A DNA stretch of 64,000 bases from Melitaea cinxia. Its lineage: Eukaryota > Arthropoda > Insecta > Lepidoptera > Nymphalidae. The DNA lies in NCBI RefSeq assembly GCF_905220565.1, contig NC_059402.1:5209501-5273500 (forward strand). Reading direction: 5' to 3'. Every line of letters starts with the position of its first letter. Within the stretch, counting starts at the first letter, position 1. Both the position numbers and the translations under genes were made by a program. Below are positions 20,944 through 31,149 of the stretch, piece after piece. The notes under the pieces are model-generated. The model was not told the DNA's origin, made no database searches, and worked only from the letters and a program-made list of their open reading frames with translations.

Positions 20944-21752
20944 TGTTGCAGTCAGAACTCTTAACCAGTCAAAAGTACTATTGACTAGCGAAATCAGTCA
21001 AAAGTACTTTTGACTGGACAAGTTGGTCAAAAGTGGTTTTGACTGAAAATTATTGGTTATTAGGACTTTTGACTGCAAATTCGCGGTTAAAAATACTTTT
21101 GACTGACGCTCTCCGTCAAAAATAGTTTTAACTGCAAAAATGCGTCAGTCAAAAGCACTATTAACTCGTTAGATGTGAATAAATTTAATCAAATGATCCT
21201 GATAAACCATAATAAATTTATGCCCGCGATCTTCTTGCGACTGCATGTCAATTAGATCGACTTGGCAGCGGCTGTTCATTTCAGTGTGCAGTAATGGTGT
21301 TTCCTTTTCATTAAATTTCGCGTCTTCCACATCCATTGCAAACTTTTCAAATTTTTCTTTTGTCATCACATTGAAATGACTATCTTTCATATCTTCCATC
21401 GCTAAAATTCTTTGCAAAAAGCCTTCTTTCTTTTCGTAGTCACTCATTTTTGTTCTAATATCAGCACGTTCTCCACTAATAATGAGTAATATAAAAGTTT
21501 ATATGTGCGTTCGTCGTTATTTTTATCGACCACCTTACTTTTTAAGAGTTTTGACTGATACAACCAGTCAAAACCACTTTTGACGGAATCATTTAGTCAA
21601 AAGTACTTTTAACCAGCTCCATTGGGCAAAAGTACTTTTAACTGTTATTTTAGTCAAAAGTATTATTGACTAAAGCAAACGGTCAAAAGTACTTCTGACT
21701 GATTTTGCTAGTCAATAGTGCTTTTGACTGGTTAAGAGTTTTGACTGCAACA
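20944..21752. mobile_element. Ginger-like DNA transposon, non-autonomous, 809 bp
   Basis: Starts TGTTGCAGTCA and ends TGACTGCAACA, with TATA directly repeated on both sides (20940-20943, 21753-21756). A TGTNR terminus, a 4-bp duplication and a gypsy-integrase-like ORF fragment inside are the combination described for Ginger transposons. Terminal inverted repeats extend about 45 bp with a few mismatches. Each end carries an array of 6-7 imperfect palindromes of the form CAGTCAAAAGTACTTTTGACTG, spaced about 30 bp, at about 20948-21165 and 21547-21745. These are good candidates for multiple transposase binding sites. The central part holds the ORF remnant at 21169-21447. Too short to encode a whole integrase. 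Confidence 0.75.
21169..21447 (-). pseudogene. Internally deleted Ginger-type integrase remnant
   Basis: A 92-codon open frame. Residues 1-53 (MSDYEKKEGFLQRI...) look like the N-terminal region of KRAB-A-domain-containing-2-like/Ginger proteins. They are joined directly to NSRCQVDLIDMQSQ-EDRGHKFIMVYQDHLIKF, the start of the DDE integrase core carrying the first catalytic Asp. The HHCC zinc-binding region normally between them, and the second Asp and Glu after them, are missing. The frame ends IHI, then a stop. Two in-frame pieces fused by a clean deletion are typical of a non-autonomous derivative. Whether a short DNA-binding protein is still made cannot be judged. Confidence 0.6.
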
Positions 21753-22064
21753 TATACATATAACAAGTGCTTTTTGAGCTAACACTAATAATGTGTATTT
21801 ACTTGACTATTTCCGTCGATCCACGTTGTATTATACCGCATAAATATTTACTGGGTTAATCGACTTCGATAACTTATTTTTTATTCGAAAGCTAGTGCGT
21901 GTCATGTGGTCCCATTTGAATTTAATTGAGATCTGATGAGTACTTTTTGAGTAATCTTTAAAAAGTGTATTTTTTGACTATTTTTTCGACTACCTACGTT
22001 GTATTATTTGATATAATTGAAGTTGATTCGGGTAGTTTTTTCGTTTGAAAGCAAACACAACTGT

Positions 22065-22690
22065 AAAAATATTGCTTTGACTACACAATTGTGTATAAAA
22101 CTCTTTAATAATAAGGACGATTCTAAGGACATTCAATTGTTTCAATCAATTGTTATAAGTGATATATTTCAAATATAGTCCATTCTTTTCAAGTACGGAA
22201 ACCGGAATATAAATTGAAGTATATTAAAAATATATCAAATCCAATAAATTGTTATACCCACTAGAAGTATCTTTTATGAAAATTATTTGACAGTTTTTTT
22301 TTATCTACACTAGTTTCATACGCTGAATGAATAAATGAAAGAATGTAGTTAAATGTATGCATTGTATGATATTATCTGTAATAAAAAGATACTTTCTACA
22401 AAATTTAACTGAGATTATTATCTCAACCGCCAGATTAATCTTGTTTGTATCTTTTCATATATGAAATTGTTAAAATCATCACTACTTTTTAGGTACAAAT
22501 GGAAGTCAATAATATAAGTATGAATGAATTGAGTAATAAAAGTATTTTCGCTAAATTAACCAACAGATAAAGAAAACGAAGAAGAATTTTACTAGGTATG
22601 TAACATCATATTACGTCTACATTACGTTTAAGTAAGTAAAAGTATAATAATAATTTTTAAAAAACCCCCCTGCGTGAAATACAACTACCC
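22065..22690. other. No feature seen
   Basis: AT-rich; spacer of the large inverted repeat. Confidence 0.35.
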
Positions 22691-22699
22691 GCGTAGAAA

Positions 22700-22870
22700 T
22701 TTTTTCGTTATCCTTAGAAGGACCGGACCGGGCATGCCTGATCTGGACCGGATAAGGTATGTATCGCAGAAGATATGTCTGGACCTGATCAGGATGAGAT
22801 GAGATTTCCTGATCGGGTCCAGATCAGGAAATCTCATCTCATCCTGATCAGTCGGTTCGGTCCGGTGCTT
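22700..22870. repeat. Diverged GGACCGG repeat cluster with a perfect hairpin
   Basis: Contains several GGACCGGACCGGG- and CTGATC(A/T)GGA-type motifs related to the 72-bp unit. At 22785-22814 and 22822-22851 two 30-nt arms (CTGATCAGGATGAGATGAGA...) are perfect reverse complements around a 7-nt loop GGGTCCA. Confidence 0.75.
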
Positions 22871-22994
22871 TTAAAAAACACGAATGTATATATATTCTTG
22901 AAAAAAATGTTTAATAAAAAAAGCGAATTGATATTATAAATATGTTACTTAACATAATTATTATGATATTAATTTCCGTTTATTTTTTCCAATG

Positions 22995-24283
22995 TATTAT
23001 TTATTTATGTTTTTATTTTAAATATTAATTATTTTTACATTCATCATATCATCATCATCATAACAGCCTATACAGTCCACTGCTGGACATAGGCCTCCAC
23101 AAGTTTACGCCAAAAATAACGTGAACTCGTGTGTTTTGCCCATAGTCACCACGCTGGGCAGGCGGGTTGGTGACCGCAGTACTGGCTTTGTCGCACCGAA
23201 GACGCTGCTGCCCGTCTTCGGCCTGTGTATTTCAAAGCCAGCAGTTGGATGGTTATCCCGCCATCGGTCGGCTTCTTAAGTTCCAAGGTGGTTGTGGAAC
23301 CTTGTTATCCCTTAGTCGCCTCTTACGACACCCACGGGAAGAGAGGGGGTGGCTAAATTCTTTAGTGCCGTAGCCACACAACATTTTTACATTATTAATA
23401 AATTATTAATTTTATTTATTAACTTCTAATAATAATTACTAGTTAACTACTTCCTACTACTTACGATTGCTCCACTGTGTAGAAATGGACTCCCTGCTAG
23501 ACAGGCCTGATATACTAAGTGCGCTTAAAAACATTGATAGCGCGATTCAGGCTCAGTTCGCGTAATTCCTTTCAGGCTATCTTGATCTGAGCCGGACCAG
23601 GTCCTGATCCAGTATGCCTTACCATACTTGATTATATTTTACATCAGGCTATCCTGATCTGGACCGGACCGGGTCCTGATAGAGCTTGCCGGATCTGGCA
23701 TGCCTCATTCTATCCTGAACCGGTCCATATACATGATCTGGTTGAGACTGACCTTTTTTATAGTCGGGGTAACCGCGATCGAATTTCAAACAATGCTTTA
23801 TCTATAAGCCTCTAAGTTATAAAATAAACCAAGTCCTAATATTCTACTTCCAGCTGTTAGTAAAACGAATTAACTTGCATACTTTAGTAAAAAAAATATT
23901 TTAGTATGTGATTAACAAAGACATCAGAGGCATCGCTTAAAAATACAAAATAAGTTATATCAAAGTTACAAAACTGCTACTGCATGTCTATATTAACCTA
24001 CATACTACCTACAAGGGCATCCGTCTCCGACCGAGCTCTATCCGGCGATGCGCAGTGTGATCGCTGACAGTTGAACATTATCTGTAACCACATCGTATCA
24101 ACGCAACGGTAAGAAATTTTTACCGATCTTAACACTACAGTTTATAACTTTAATTACAATGAGAGTATGAATATATTATCTAACTATCCTGTTTACATTT
24201 ACTCTAATCTCTATTTTTGTATCTAGGATACCAGAAATATATTTAAGTTTTTTATTATAAAACATTTAATAAGATTATTCGAA
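22995..24283 (+). repeat. Right arm of large inverted repeat (contains family C insert)
   Basis: Mirror of 19123-20178. The well-conserved part is 23407-24283 and ends abruptly at GATTATTCGAA, exactly where the left arm begins. Two 72-bp-type units lie at about 23568-23711. Family C at 23042-23381 interrupts only this arm, so it inserted after the duplication. Confidence 0.75.
23042..23381 (-). repeat. Family C retroposon with (ATC)n tail
   Basis: Full-length minus-sense copy; the trinucleotide tail TCATCATATCATCATCATCA is at the left edge. Very close in sequence to the copy at 60988-61310. Confidence 0.85.
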
Positions 24284-24285
24284 GT

Positions 24286-24720
24286 TCGCGTAATTCCTTT
24301 CAGGCTATCTTGATCTGAGCCGGACCAGGTCCTGATCCAGTATGCCTTACCATACTTGATTATATTTTACATCAGGCTATCCTGATCTGGACCGGACCGG
24401 GTCCTGATCCAGTATGCCTTACCAAACTTAATTATATTTTGCATCAGGCTATCCTGATCTGGACCGGACCGGGTCCTGATCCAGTATGCCTTACCATACT
24501 TGATTATATTTTACATCAGGCTGTCCTTATCTGGACCGGACCAGGTCCTGGTCCAGTATGCCGTACCATACTTGATTATATTTTTCATTAGGCTGTCCTT
24601 ATCTGGACCGGACCGGGTCCTGATAGAGTTTGCCGGATCTGGCATACCTCATTTCTATCCTGGTCCGGTCCAGATACATGATCTGGTTGAGCCTGACCTT
24701 TTTTCTAGTCGTGTAATAGA
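24286..24720 (+). repeat. 72-bp tandem array (about five units)
   Basis: Unit starts are visible at 24299, 24371, 24443, 24515 and 24587, exactly 72 bp apart. Each unit has TATCCTGATCTGGACCGGAC, CGGGTCCTGATCCAGTATGC and ACCATACTTGATTATATTTT blocks. The array is preceded by TTCGCGTAATTCCTTTCAGG, the same flank as in the right arm at about 23557, so it starts as a partial second copy of the arm's interior joined directly to the arm's end. The last unit runs into the arm-type ending CATGATCTGGTTGAGCCTGA. The open frames here are repeat artefacts. Confidence 0.8.
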
Positions 24721-25187
24721 AAAATAGTAAATTAACTGAAAAGGCTAAAACAAGATAAAAATTCAATAAATACACAGTCAGCGAAATAAATCGAAATAAT
24801 ATCAAAGATTATGACCTGTACACTTAAAAATATCAATACGGTAGTACTTCGAAATTTTATGCAACATCGCACATAACATGCAGCACTCGGAGACATACAA
24901 AGAGAGAATTTGACTCATCCATCAATTTCATGCCTCCGAATGTCCGCGCTCTCGCTTGCACGCTCAAGCTCAGGCGGAACGAGATACTTTTTCGTGCGTG
25001 TAGGTGTTCATCGATTTATAAGACGTTATCATGTCGAAAATTATCATAAATGTACACTAAATTGATTTGAGTCGAAATTGAAAGCAAGTAAAACCATAAA
25101 AAATATATCTAGCCATGTATAAAACTACTATACGTTAAAATAAAGACAATATATCAAAAGTATCAATCATTATTAACTTCCCGATCG
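24721..25187. other. No clear feature
   Basis: The phrase ATCGATTTATAAGACGTTAT at about 25012 recurs in diverged form at about 32807 (ATCGATTTATTAGACGTTGT), probably remnants of a shared transposon end. Confidence 0.3.
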
Positions 25188-25347
25188 TTGCGTGCCGAAA
25201 GTTTACCACAAAACGATGCTCACTTAATAAAATGGGCGCGTGTTTTCATAGGCCATGAAAGCGGAAAGAGCTGGCTTGATATTCAAGGTTTTGACATTTT
25301 TAACTTAAATAGCGACAAAATAAAGTTAGTGCTACCTAAATATAATT
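25188..25347 (+). other. Unrecognised open-frame fragment truncated by a retroposon
   Basis: Reads LRAESLPQNDAHLIKWARVF and on to KIKLVLPKYN with reasonable coding character. It then runs straight into the family C repeat (CVVTAVKNIATPYLP...). The frame is open upstream to about 25155. It could be a relic of a gene or a transposon ORF; family not recognised. Confidence 0.25.
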
Positions 25348-25563
25348 GCTGTGTGGTTACGGCAGTAAAGAATATAGCCACCCCCTATCTTCCCGTGATT
25401 GTCGTAAGAGGCGACTAAGGGATAACACAGTTCCACTACCATATTGGAACTTAAAAAGCCGACCGATGGCGGGATAACCATCTAACTGCTGGCTAAGAAA
25501 TACACAGGCTGAAGACGGGCAGCAGCGTCTTCGGTTCGACAAAGCTATTGGCAAAACACTTGA
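25348..25563 (+). repeat. Family C retroposon, internally deleted
   Basis: Plus-sense copy from CTGTGTGGTTACGGCAGTAA to GGTTCGACAAAGC, then joined to TTGGCAAAACACTTG, so the segment between is lost, as is the 3' end. Confidence 0.8.
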
Positions 25564-26833
25564 AAAGACTTTTTTTTTTAAATTTTATTTATTAATGATT
25601 TTTTTTTTAATTTTTTGAAGGTCTAATCAAATTATTATACCTCACACACTCAAACACCTACATAGAATGATTAAGGTATTATAACTCGATAAAGCTTCGA
25701 GGGAACCAATTTTCCTCCAACTTGATTCGTAAACGAATTATCAGAGTCAGATAAATAGTTTGGAAGATTAGCCCTAATATCAAACTCATAAACTCCAATT
25801 AGAGAACTATGTGTGTAGATGGAGACAGGTGTAGATGGATGCATATAGACATATAGATGTAGATTGGTGTAGATTTGAAACTCTTATTTTTAACTGTTCT
25901 TATTCTAAAAACCTTTGACAACAACCTCATTCGATAAATATACATATGTTGTTATCATAATTTTACCACGTACCTACTAATTCATTTAAAATTTTAAACT
26001 TTTTGTAAAATAATATGCTCTGATGAATCGAATAATTTTGTAATACAAATTTTGCTCATCCATTAATTGTATTGGATTTTGTAAATATTACACTGCATTC
26101 CAAATACCTTTTTCCTTATACAGCTTAATATTATAGTAGCTGTTCTATTGTGAACTAACGGACAGGTGTCTAAAAATCTCCCTTGAGGGATGCAGATTTA
26201 ATGCTACTACCATTCTAAGTTACAGTTGTTCTCTCTTAAGGATCTTCTTATGACTACCAAATTGCATGTGTATGATCTAAAAATACTTAGAGAAAAAGAG
26301 GAAGAAAAATGCGTATAATATTTCGGTGTGTTTGTTAATGTGTACATAAAATTCTTTGTATCGTCCGTCAATACGCGTCACTGCAGATGTTTTATTTAAT
26401 GGCTATGAATTTTCGAAAAGTGAAGTGAAAAAGAAATTTCCTTACACCATTTGAATACAGATAAATGGTATCGAAAGACCATTAATTGAATAGTTTTGAA
26501 GCCTCTAAGTCTGTTGTGAATATTTGAAGACAGTATTTTTACGATTCTAATAAAATTCGAATGAATCAATTAGTAATAAAATGTTTTAAATATAAAATTT
26601 TTTTGGAATACGTTTATAAACTAGACTTTAATTCTATTATTGATGATATATGATGTTACAGGTTGAATCAATTCAGCTATTTTTTTTATCATCATTATTA
26701 ATTTCATCATCTTCGATTGAAAAAATTTTAGACTAGAGAGACTAGACTCTGCACCTTCTAAACAAATTTCTGAATGCGTCTACTACATAACAAACAAACT
26801 TATGAGAGTGACGTGAGTTTTTGTGTCTTTTGT
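25564..26833. other. No feature seen
   Basis: Long AT-rich stretch. A GTAGATG-type phrase is repeated at about 25815-25870 (TGTAGATG-GA/TGTAGATTGG). No exon recognised. Confidence 0.35.
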
Positions 26834-26834
26834 C

Positions 26835-27044
26835 AGTCAGTCAGTGTTATAAGTCGATGTAGTGATTCGATTGATTTCGATTATTCGATTTTTACTGTCG
26901 GTGCATTTCCATGTAAATTTGAAGGAGAATTTCAGTAGTTCAACAGAAATCGTTTCACGGTCACGCAATTCATAAACGGTTTTTATTTTGGTAGCTTTAT
27001 CGATAAAGGCTATTTACGGTTCGACCTTCAGACGATATTAATGA
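26835..27044 (+). other. Weak candidate non-coding exon
   Basis: An initiator-like run (TCAGTCAGTCAGTG) at 26833-26846, the same phrase as at 10291, is followed about 200 bp later by a consensus donor A|GTAAGTATT at 27044/27045. Nothing else supports it. Confidence 0.15.
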
Positions 27045-27107
27045 GTAAGTATTGATTGATTTACTGTTTCCTGCCGACACGTTAATTGTGGCCGGTTATT
27101 GAAAATA

Positions 27108-27307
27108 TCATAAAAATACGCTATAAAATAGCTCCTTCGCATTACCTGCCTGTGTGAATTTGTGCGTCAAATTATTTTTTAGATTTATGGCTTCATGACT
27201 AGAAATAAAACGATCGACGGTAGAAGCTATCAGACCTGTATGATGTTGCGTTGGTAACAAATCGAATGTTTTTAACAAAAACTTGTTTACTGTTTCCGGA
27301 TTGTTAC
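27108..27307 (-). CDS. Candidate terminal coding exon, unknown protein
   Basis: The minus strand has a good acceptor: CAATTTTTTTCTGAAAAA-TTATCAG ending at 27308. After two bases of a split codon there is a 65-residue open frame, NNPETVNKFLLKTFDLL...NAKELFYSVFL, ending at TGA 27108-27110. Composition is protein-like (balanced polar/hydrophobic, helix-forming), unlike the Phe/Lys/Ile-rich random frames nearby. An in-frame TAA lies shortly upstream of the acceptor. I do not recognise the family. A vague similarity of layout to C-terminal helical ends of M1 aminopeptidases is too weak to rely on. No poly-A signal is visible close downstream. It could also be a fragment of an old gene copy. Confidence 0.3.
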
Positions 27308-27501
27308 CTGATAATTTTTCAGAAAAAAATTGAACCACTTCAGTTTATAAATATTACTGTATCTGCTGTTATGTTAAACAAAACAAAGTTTTAATTTCGT
27401 TTATTTTGCTTAAGATTTTATTGAGTTTATGTAACATTCGTAATATGTAAGTGTACATTTTTTTAAATAACGATTAAAGATTATATATATTTATAATAAT
27501 A

Positions 27502-27702
27502 CTAACTGACCCCGCAAACGTTGTTTTGCCATATATGTTATTAACCCCCTTAATCCCCCCTTATAGCTTAGGGGTATGAAAAATAATGTTGACCGATTCT
27601 CATACGTACCCAATATGCACACAAAGTTTCATAAAAACCGGCCCAACCGTTTCGGAAGAGTATTGTAACTAATATTGTGACACGAGAATTTTATATATGA
27701 GA
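27502..27702 (-). mobile_element. Non-autonomous Helitron, family H2
   Basis: Minus strand starts A|TCTCATATATAAAATTCTCG and ends GGCAAAACAACGTTTGCGGG-GTCAGTTAG|T. AACGTTTGCGGGG with its partner forms the terminal stem region. CTAG is mutated to TTAG. No ORF of its own. Confidence 0.65.
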
Positions 27703-28057
27703 TTGAATTAAAAACTTTATCGGCAAAACTTTTTATTACAACACACAAACAAGTTATCTTACAATTTTCCCATTCCCGATAAACGAAGTATTTCAGCAAG
27801 TTTCTGGCGCGGGAATTCAATTTAGATATAAGTTGAAAAGATTCTTGTAGCTTTATAAGGCAACCGTAAAATTTAAAACTACATCGAATTGTTCATTTGA
27901 CTGATAAAATAAATTTGAATTACTAAATGCACGTAACATTTTCCAGCTATAAATAAAAAATAAATTAATAATAAACAACTAAGACGAAAACAACGTTTCG
28001 AAATCTTATGAACGATTTCAAGTTATTTTGAGACTTCCGATTATTTTCTTTATATAA
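27703..28057. other. No feature seen
   Basis: AT-rich spacer. Confidence 0.4.
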
Positions 28058-28177
28058 CTAGGTCGGCAGACAAGCGTACGACTCACCTGATGATAAACGA
28101 TTACTGTAGCTTATAGACGTCTGCAATAGCCGAAGCATTACAAGCGCGTTGCTGAGTCGGGGGGATTGAGGATAGCC
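28058..28177 (-). repeat. Family A short retroposon, 3' part only
   Basis: CTAGGTCGGCAGACAAGCGT through ATAGACGTCTGCAATAGCCG; breaks off where it meets the Tc1 relic. Confidence 0.7.
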
Positions 28178-28580
28178 CCACTCCACAGCCACTCATTCAG
28201 AGTACAATTCTTGTGCTCTGTACCATTACTCAACCTTGAGTTTCTGTAATTTCTTTCTAGTTTTGGGCCATTTGCAGGTCTTAATGGCTTTAAATTTGCT
28301 TCAACCAGACGACGCCTTACTGTATCCGTACTCAGATTATTTCTTCTAGCTTCTAAATGATGATTCTTTACTTTGAAAGCCCTAAGGAAGCGATTTTCCT
28401 GGTCCTCGAAGATGGGATCCAGTTTCATGGGACGCTAGAGTACTAGCTGAACTATAGAAACATCCACACCAAATTTTATCGCTGTATTTCGCTGACTGTA
28501 CCCATCTTCAATCGTTGTCAGGATCCCAGTACATTTTTCAGTGGTTAACGACACGATGATTTCAGAATAATAAAATTTGT
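28178..28580 (-). pseudogene. Tc1-like transposase relic (DNA-binding region)
   Basis: Minus-strand translation gives a Tc1-type paired-HTH region with stops. Upstream is ILTTIEDGYSQRNTAIKFGV; then LSTDTVRRRLVEANLKPLRP-ANGPKL, the second helix-turn-helix and linker. The DDE catalytic domain is gone, replaced by a family A fragment. A Tc1-style end, CACTGGACCGCAAAGTAAAA, lies at about 28837-28856 (minus) and may be the 5' terminus. Confidence 0.6.
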
Positions 28581-28860
28581 AAGGTAGAAACACCATATTT
28601 ATAATTTTTTATTACAAGACTAAAAGAAACGCGAAACAATTGATTTGAATTATTGGTACTAAATTAAAAAACGACCATTATTTTACATTTTCAATTTTTT
28701 GTACAACTATCAAAATGAAATAAAAAGGATAAAGTAAAAAGGTATATATTATTTTTGTGGCATTAAATATTCTTTAATTTAGTCTTTAGTATTTGAAGCT
28801 AGGTCAGGTGCTTTTCAACATTTTCTAACCGAACCTTTTACTTTGCGGTCCAGTGTAGTT

Positions 28861-30049
28861 TAAATGTTATTAACAAAAATTTTGGTTATTTTCAATTACA
28901 TATATACATTCACCTTTTTATTCATAAATTACCATTTTCTACTACGAATATGATTGCATTCTTACTAAGTTTTTCTTGTCTATCTATATACCTATCTGTC
29001 TATTTCTAGGTCAGTTCATTCATTTGATCTAGATTGAAAAATCAACCTATCATTGAGATTTCTTTAACTCAATTTACTCGACATACGTCCTGTCTTGGGC
29101 ACTGTAAGAGCATGAAGTTGAAATTATCGAGATGTTTACTGAAAAACTTTAATATTCGCAGTGTCTTTCGTATTTACATATACATGTAAACACATATATA
29201 CATTATAATTATAAATTACTTGTTTATTCTTGAGTTTGAAGAAAAATTATATTATCAAATCGTTTTTTATATAGATATAGTTTTATATTTAAAAAGCTTA
29301 TTAAACTAGTTTATTAGATAGCGATGTAAAAAGTGCATTTATTGAACACAAAACAAACATGTATGTAATTTAATTTTTGAAGAGCAGAATATTCGCAAAC
29401 ATATGTAAACTACTACTTATTATTATTATTAAAAAAAACTACTTTTATTGTAACTCATTTTACATGCAATTTTTGTCTCTTACGAATTCTCTTTCGGCAC
29501 GCCACGAATCATCGGTCTTGGCACAGCTCATCGATCAGGTATTAAAATATACTTTGTTTATGACATCTTGACATTATTCTAACTAAACGAGACTTTGTTC
29601 ATAACTTTGCTTTATCAACGCTTTCTTTCTTTCAACATTGGAAGTTTTATTGTATTTGTAATTGTATAACCTTAAGAAATATATTAGAAATATGCATGTT
29701 TTTTAAACAACTTTAACACTATGAAAGGCTTTCGCGCAATACTAATATAATAAAAATTTTAACAGTTTAAATAAGCCACAAGTCACGTGATTTTTATTAT
29801 TATATATTTCAAACTTAATTCATTGTTCAATGCATGCAACTCGCTTGTTACCAGTAATTGAGCTTGTGAATAAGTGACAGACGCTCGTTCTCGCGGAAAG
29901 TTTTGCCGATTTCAGGGACTTATCGAGTGCTAAAGAACTGACAATGTATGAAGGTGACCTCTCGATTGCTAACAATCTGTTGATGTACACCGTGGCGCAA
30001 TAAAACGTGCATATTTAAAAAAAAGATTAAAAAATAAACACAAACGGTA
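28861..30049. other. No feature seen
   Basis: AT-rich. A slightly GC-richer patch at about 29870-30000 has no coding frame that I recognise. Confidence 0.35.
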
Positions 30050-30300
30050 TATCATATGGATGTATACACGGTACATATACCAAAATAACATTTTTTTACA
30101 ATTTTTGTCTGTCTGTCTGTTGGTTTCTGCTAATCTCTGAAACGGCTGGACCGATTTTAACGGGACTTTCACAGGCAAATGGCTGATATAATAAGGAGTA
30201 ACTTAGGCTATTTTGTATGTTAGTTTTTTTTATAACTTTATGAATTAAACAATAACTATTTTTTTAAATACCACGCGGACGAAGTCGCGGGCACAGCTAG
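30050..30300 (+). mobile_element. Non-autonomous Helitron, family H1, 5'-truncated
   Basis: Body from ATGGATGTATACACGGTACA to the terminal hairpin and end: CACGCGGACGAAGTCGCGGG-CACAGCTAG|T. The cleanest H1 3' end in the window. Confidence 0.75.
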
Positions 30301-30389
30301 TAGTTAAAATAAAACTAAGGCAATGTAGATTAATTATTTTAGTTTAATTTTAAAAATAGCATCATCTAAATGATGACACTATCCAAGAC

Positions 30390-31140
30390 GGCACTTCTTT
30401 AGCCCAGAACGGAAATTATTGAAAACTTTCTTTAGTAATGCTGATGTAATTACTGCCATTTCACCACGGATCTCCTTGAACAGATCGACGTTGTATCCCA
30501 ACCGAAAATTCAGAAGGCGTCAAATCTGGACTACGAGAAGGCCATGAGATATCACCTCTTTTCGAAATAAGTCTGCCTCAGAACATCTGATTCAAAACCA
30601 TCATGAAGTCAGTGGGGTTTGTAGCTTCGCCTTGTTGGAATCAAGTCTTAGAATTCACTATTTTTGAAATTTCAATTTCTGTAGCCAAAAAACCTTCCAA
30701 AATCGCAACAAAGCGTTTGGTATTAACAGCCCCCGCGCATTTTCAAAGGAAAAAGGACCAATTATGCCCGAGATTACTGCTCATACTGTCACTTTAGGAC
30801 TATGCAGCAGTTTTTGATTGTTGAGTTTGGGATTCTCAATATCCCAGTAACGACAATTTTGACTGTTACCAAATTCATTGATGTGGAAATCTCATCAGAG
30901 AAAAGAGTATTGTCAAAATTGGAAAATCGATGAAGCACTTCATTAGCAAATGAAAATCTTTTTCTGGATTCACACTCTTTCAATTATTATGTTGATTGCA
31001 GCTGATATGGACGCAATTTAACATCCAAGTTTAAAATTCGTTGCAAATTTGGTCACGATAAGAGTAAGACAGTCGATCTTTTGCGAGTAGACAATCATGG
31101 ATCTTCTCTTACAGACTGCACAACTCTCTCAATGTTATCT
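30390..31140 (-). pseudogene. Eroded mariner-like (DDxD) transposase
   Basis: Minus-strand conceptual translation, across frameshifts and stops, shows the ordered motifs of a widespread insect mariner-like family. These are NTLFSDE (first catalytic Asp), CRYWDIENPKLNNQKLLHSP-KVTV, FSFENARG, and RGDISWPSRSPDLTPSEF (region of the third catalytic residue). N-terminal HTH remnants may lie at about 30990-31130. Nothing intact remains. Confidence 0.6.
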
Positions 31141-31149
31141 TCCATAGAA

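Larger units (their letters stand above)
20494..22064 (+). mobile_element. Family F element split by nested insertions
   Basis: Family F starts with AAAAAAGGAGGAGGTTC at about 20497 and is readable to TACGTGGTCCCATG (20618). It resumes after 21756 at AACAAGTGCTTTTTGAGC and runs to TTTTTTCGTTTGAAAGCAAA. In the undisturbed copy at 39918-40532 these two parts are continuous, apart from about 25 bp lost at the junction. The interruption holds the H1 Helitron and the Ginger-like element. Confidence 0.65.

Noticed and set aside
20948..21165. Regularly spaced repeats resembling a CRISPR array
   Set aside because: Repeats are imperfect palindromes of varying sequence, with mirrored arrays at both ends of one transposon, in a eukaryotic context; no cas genes.
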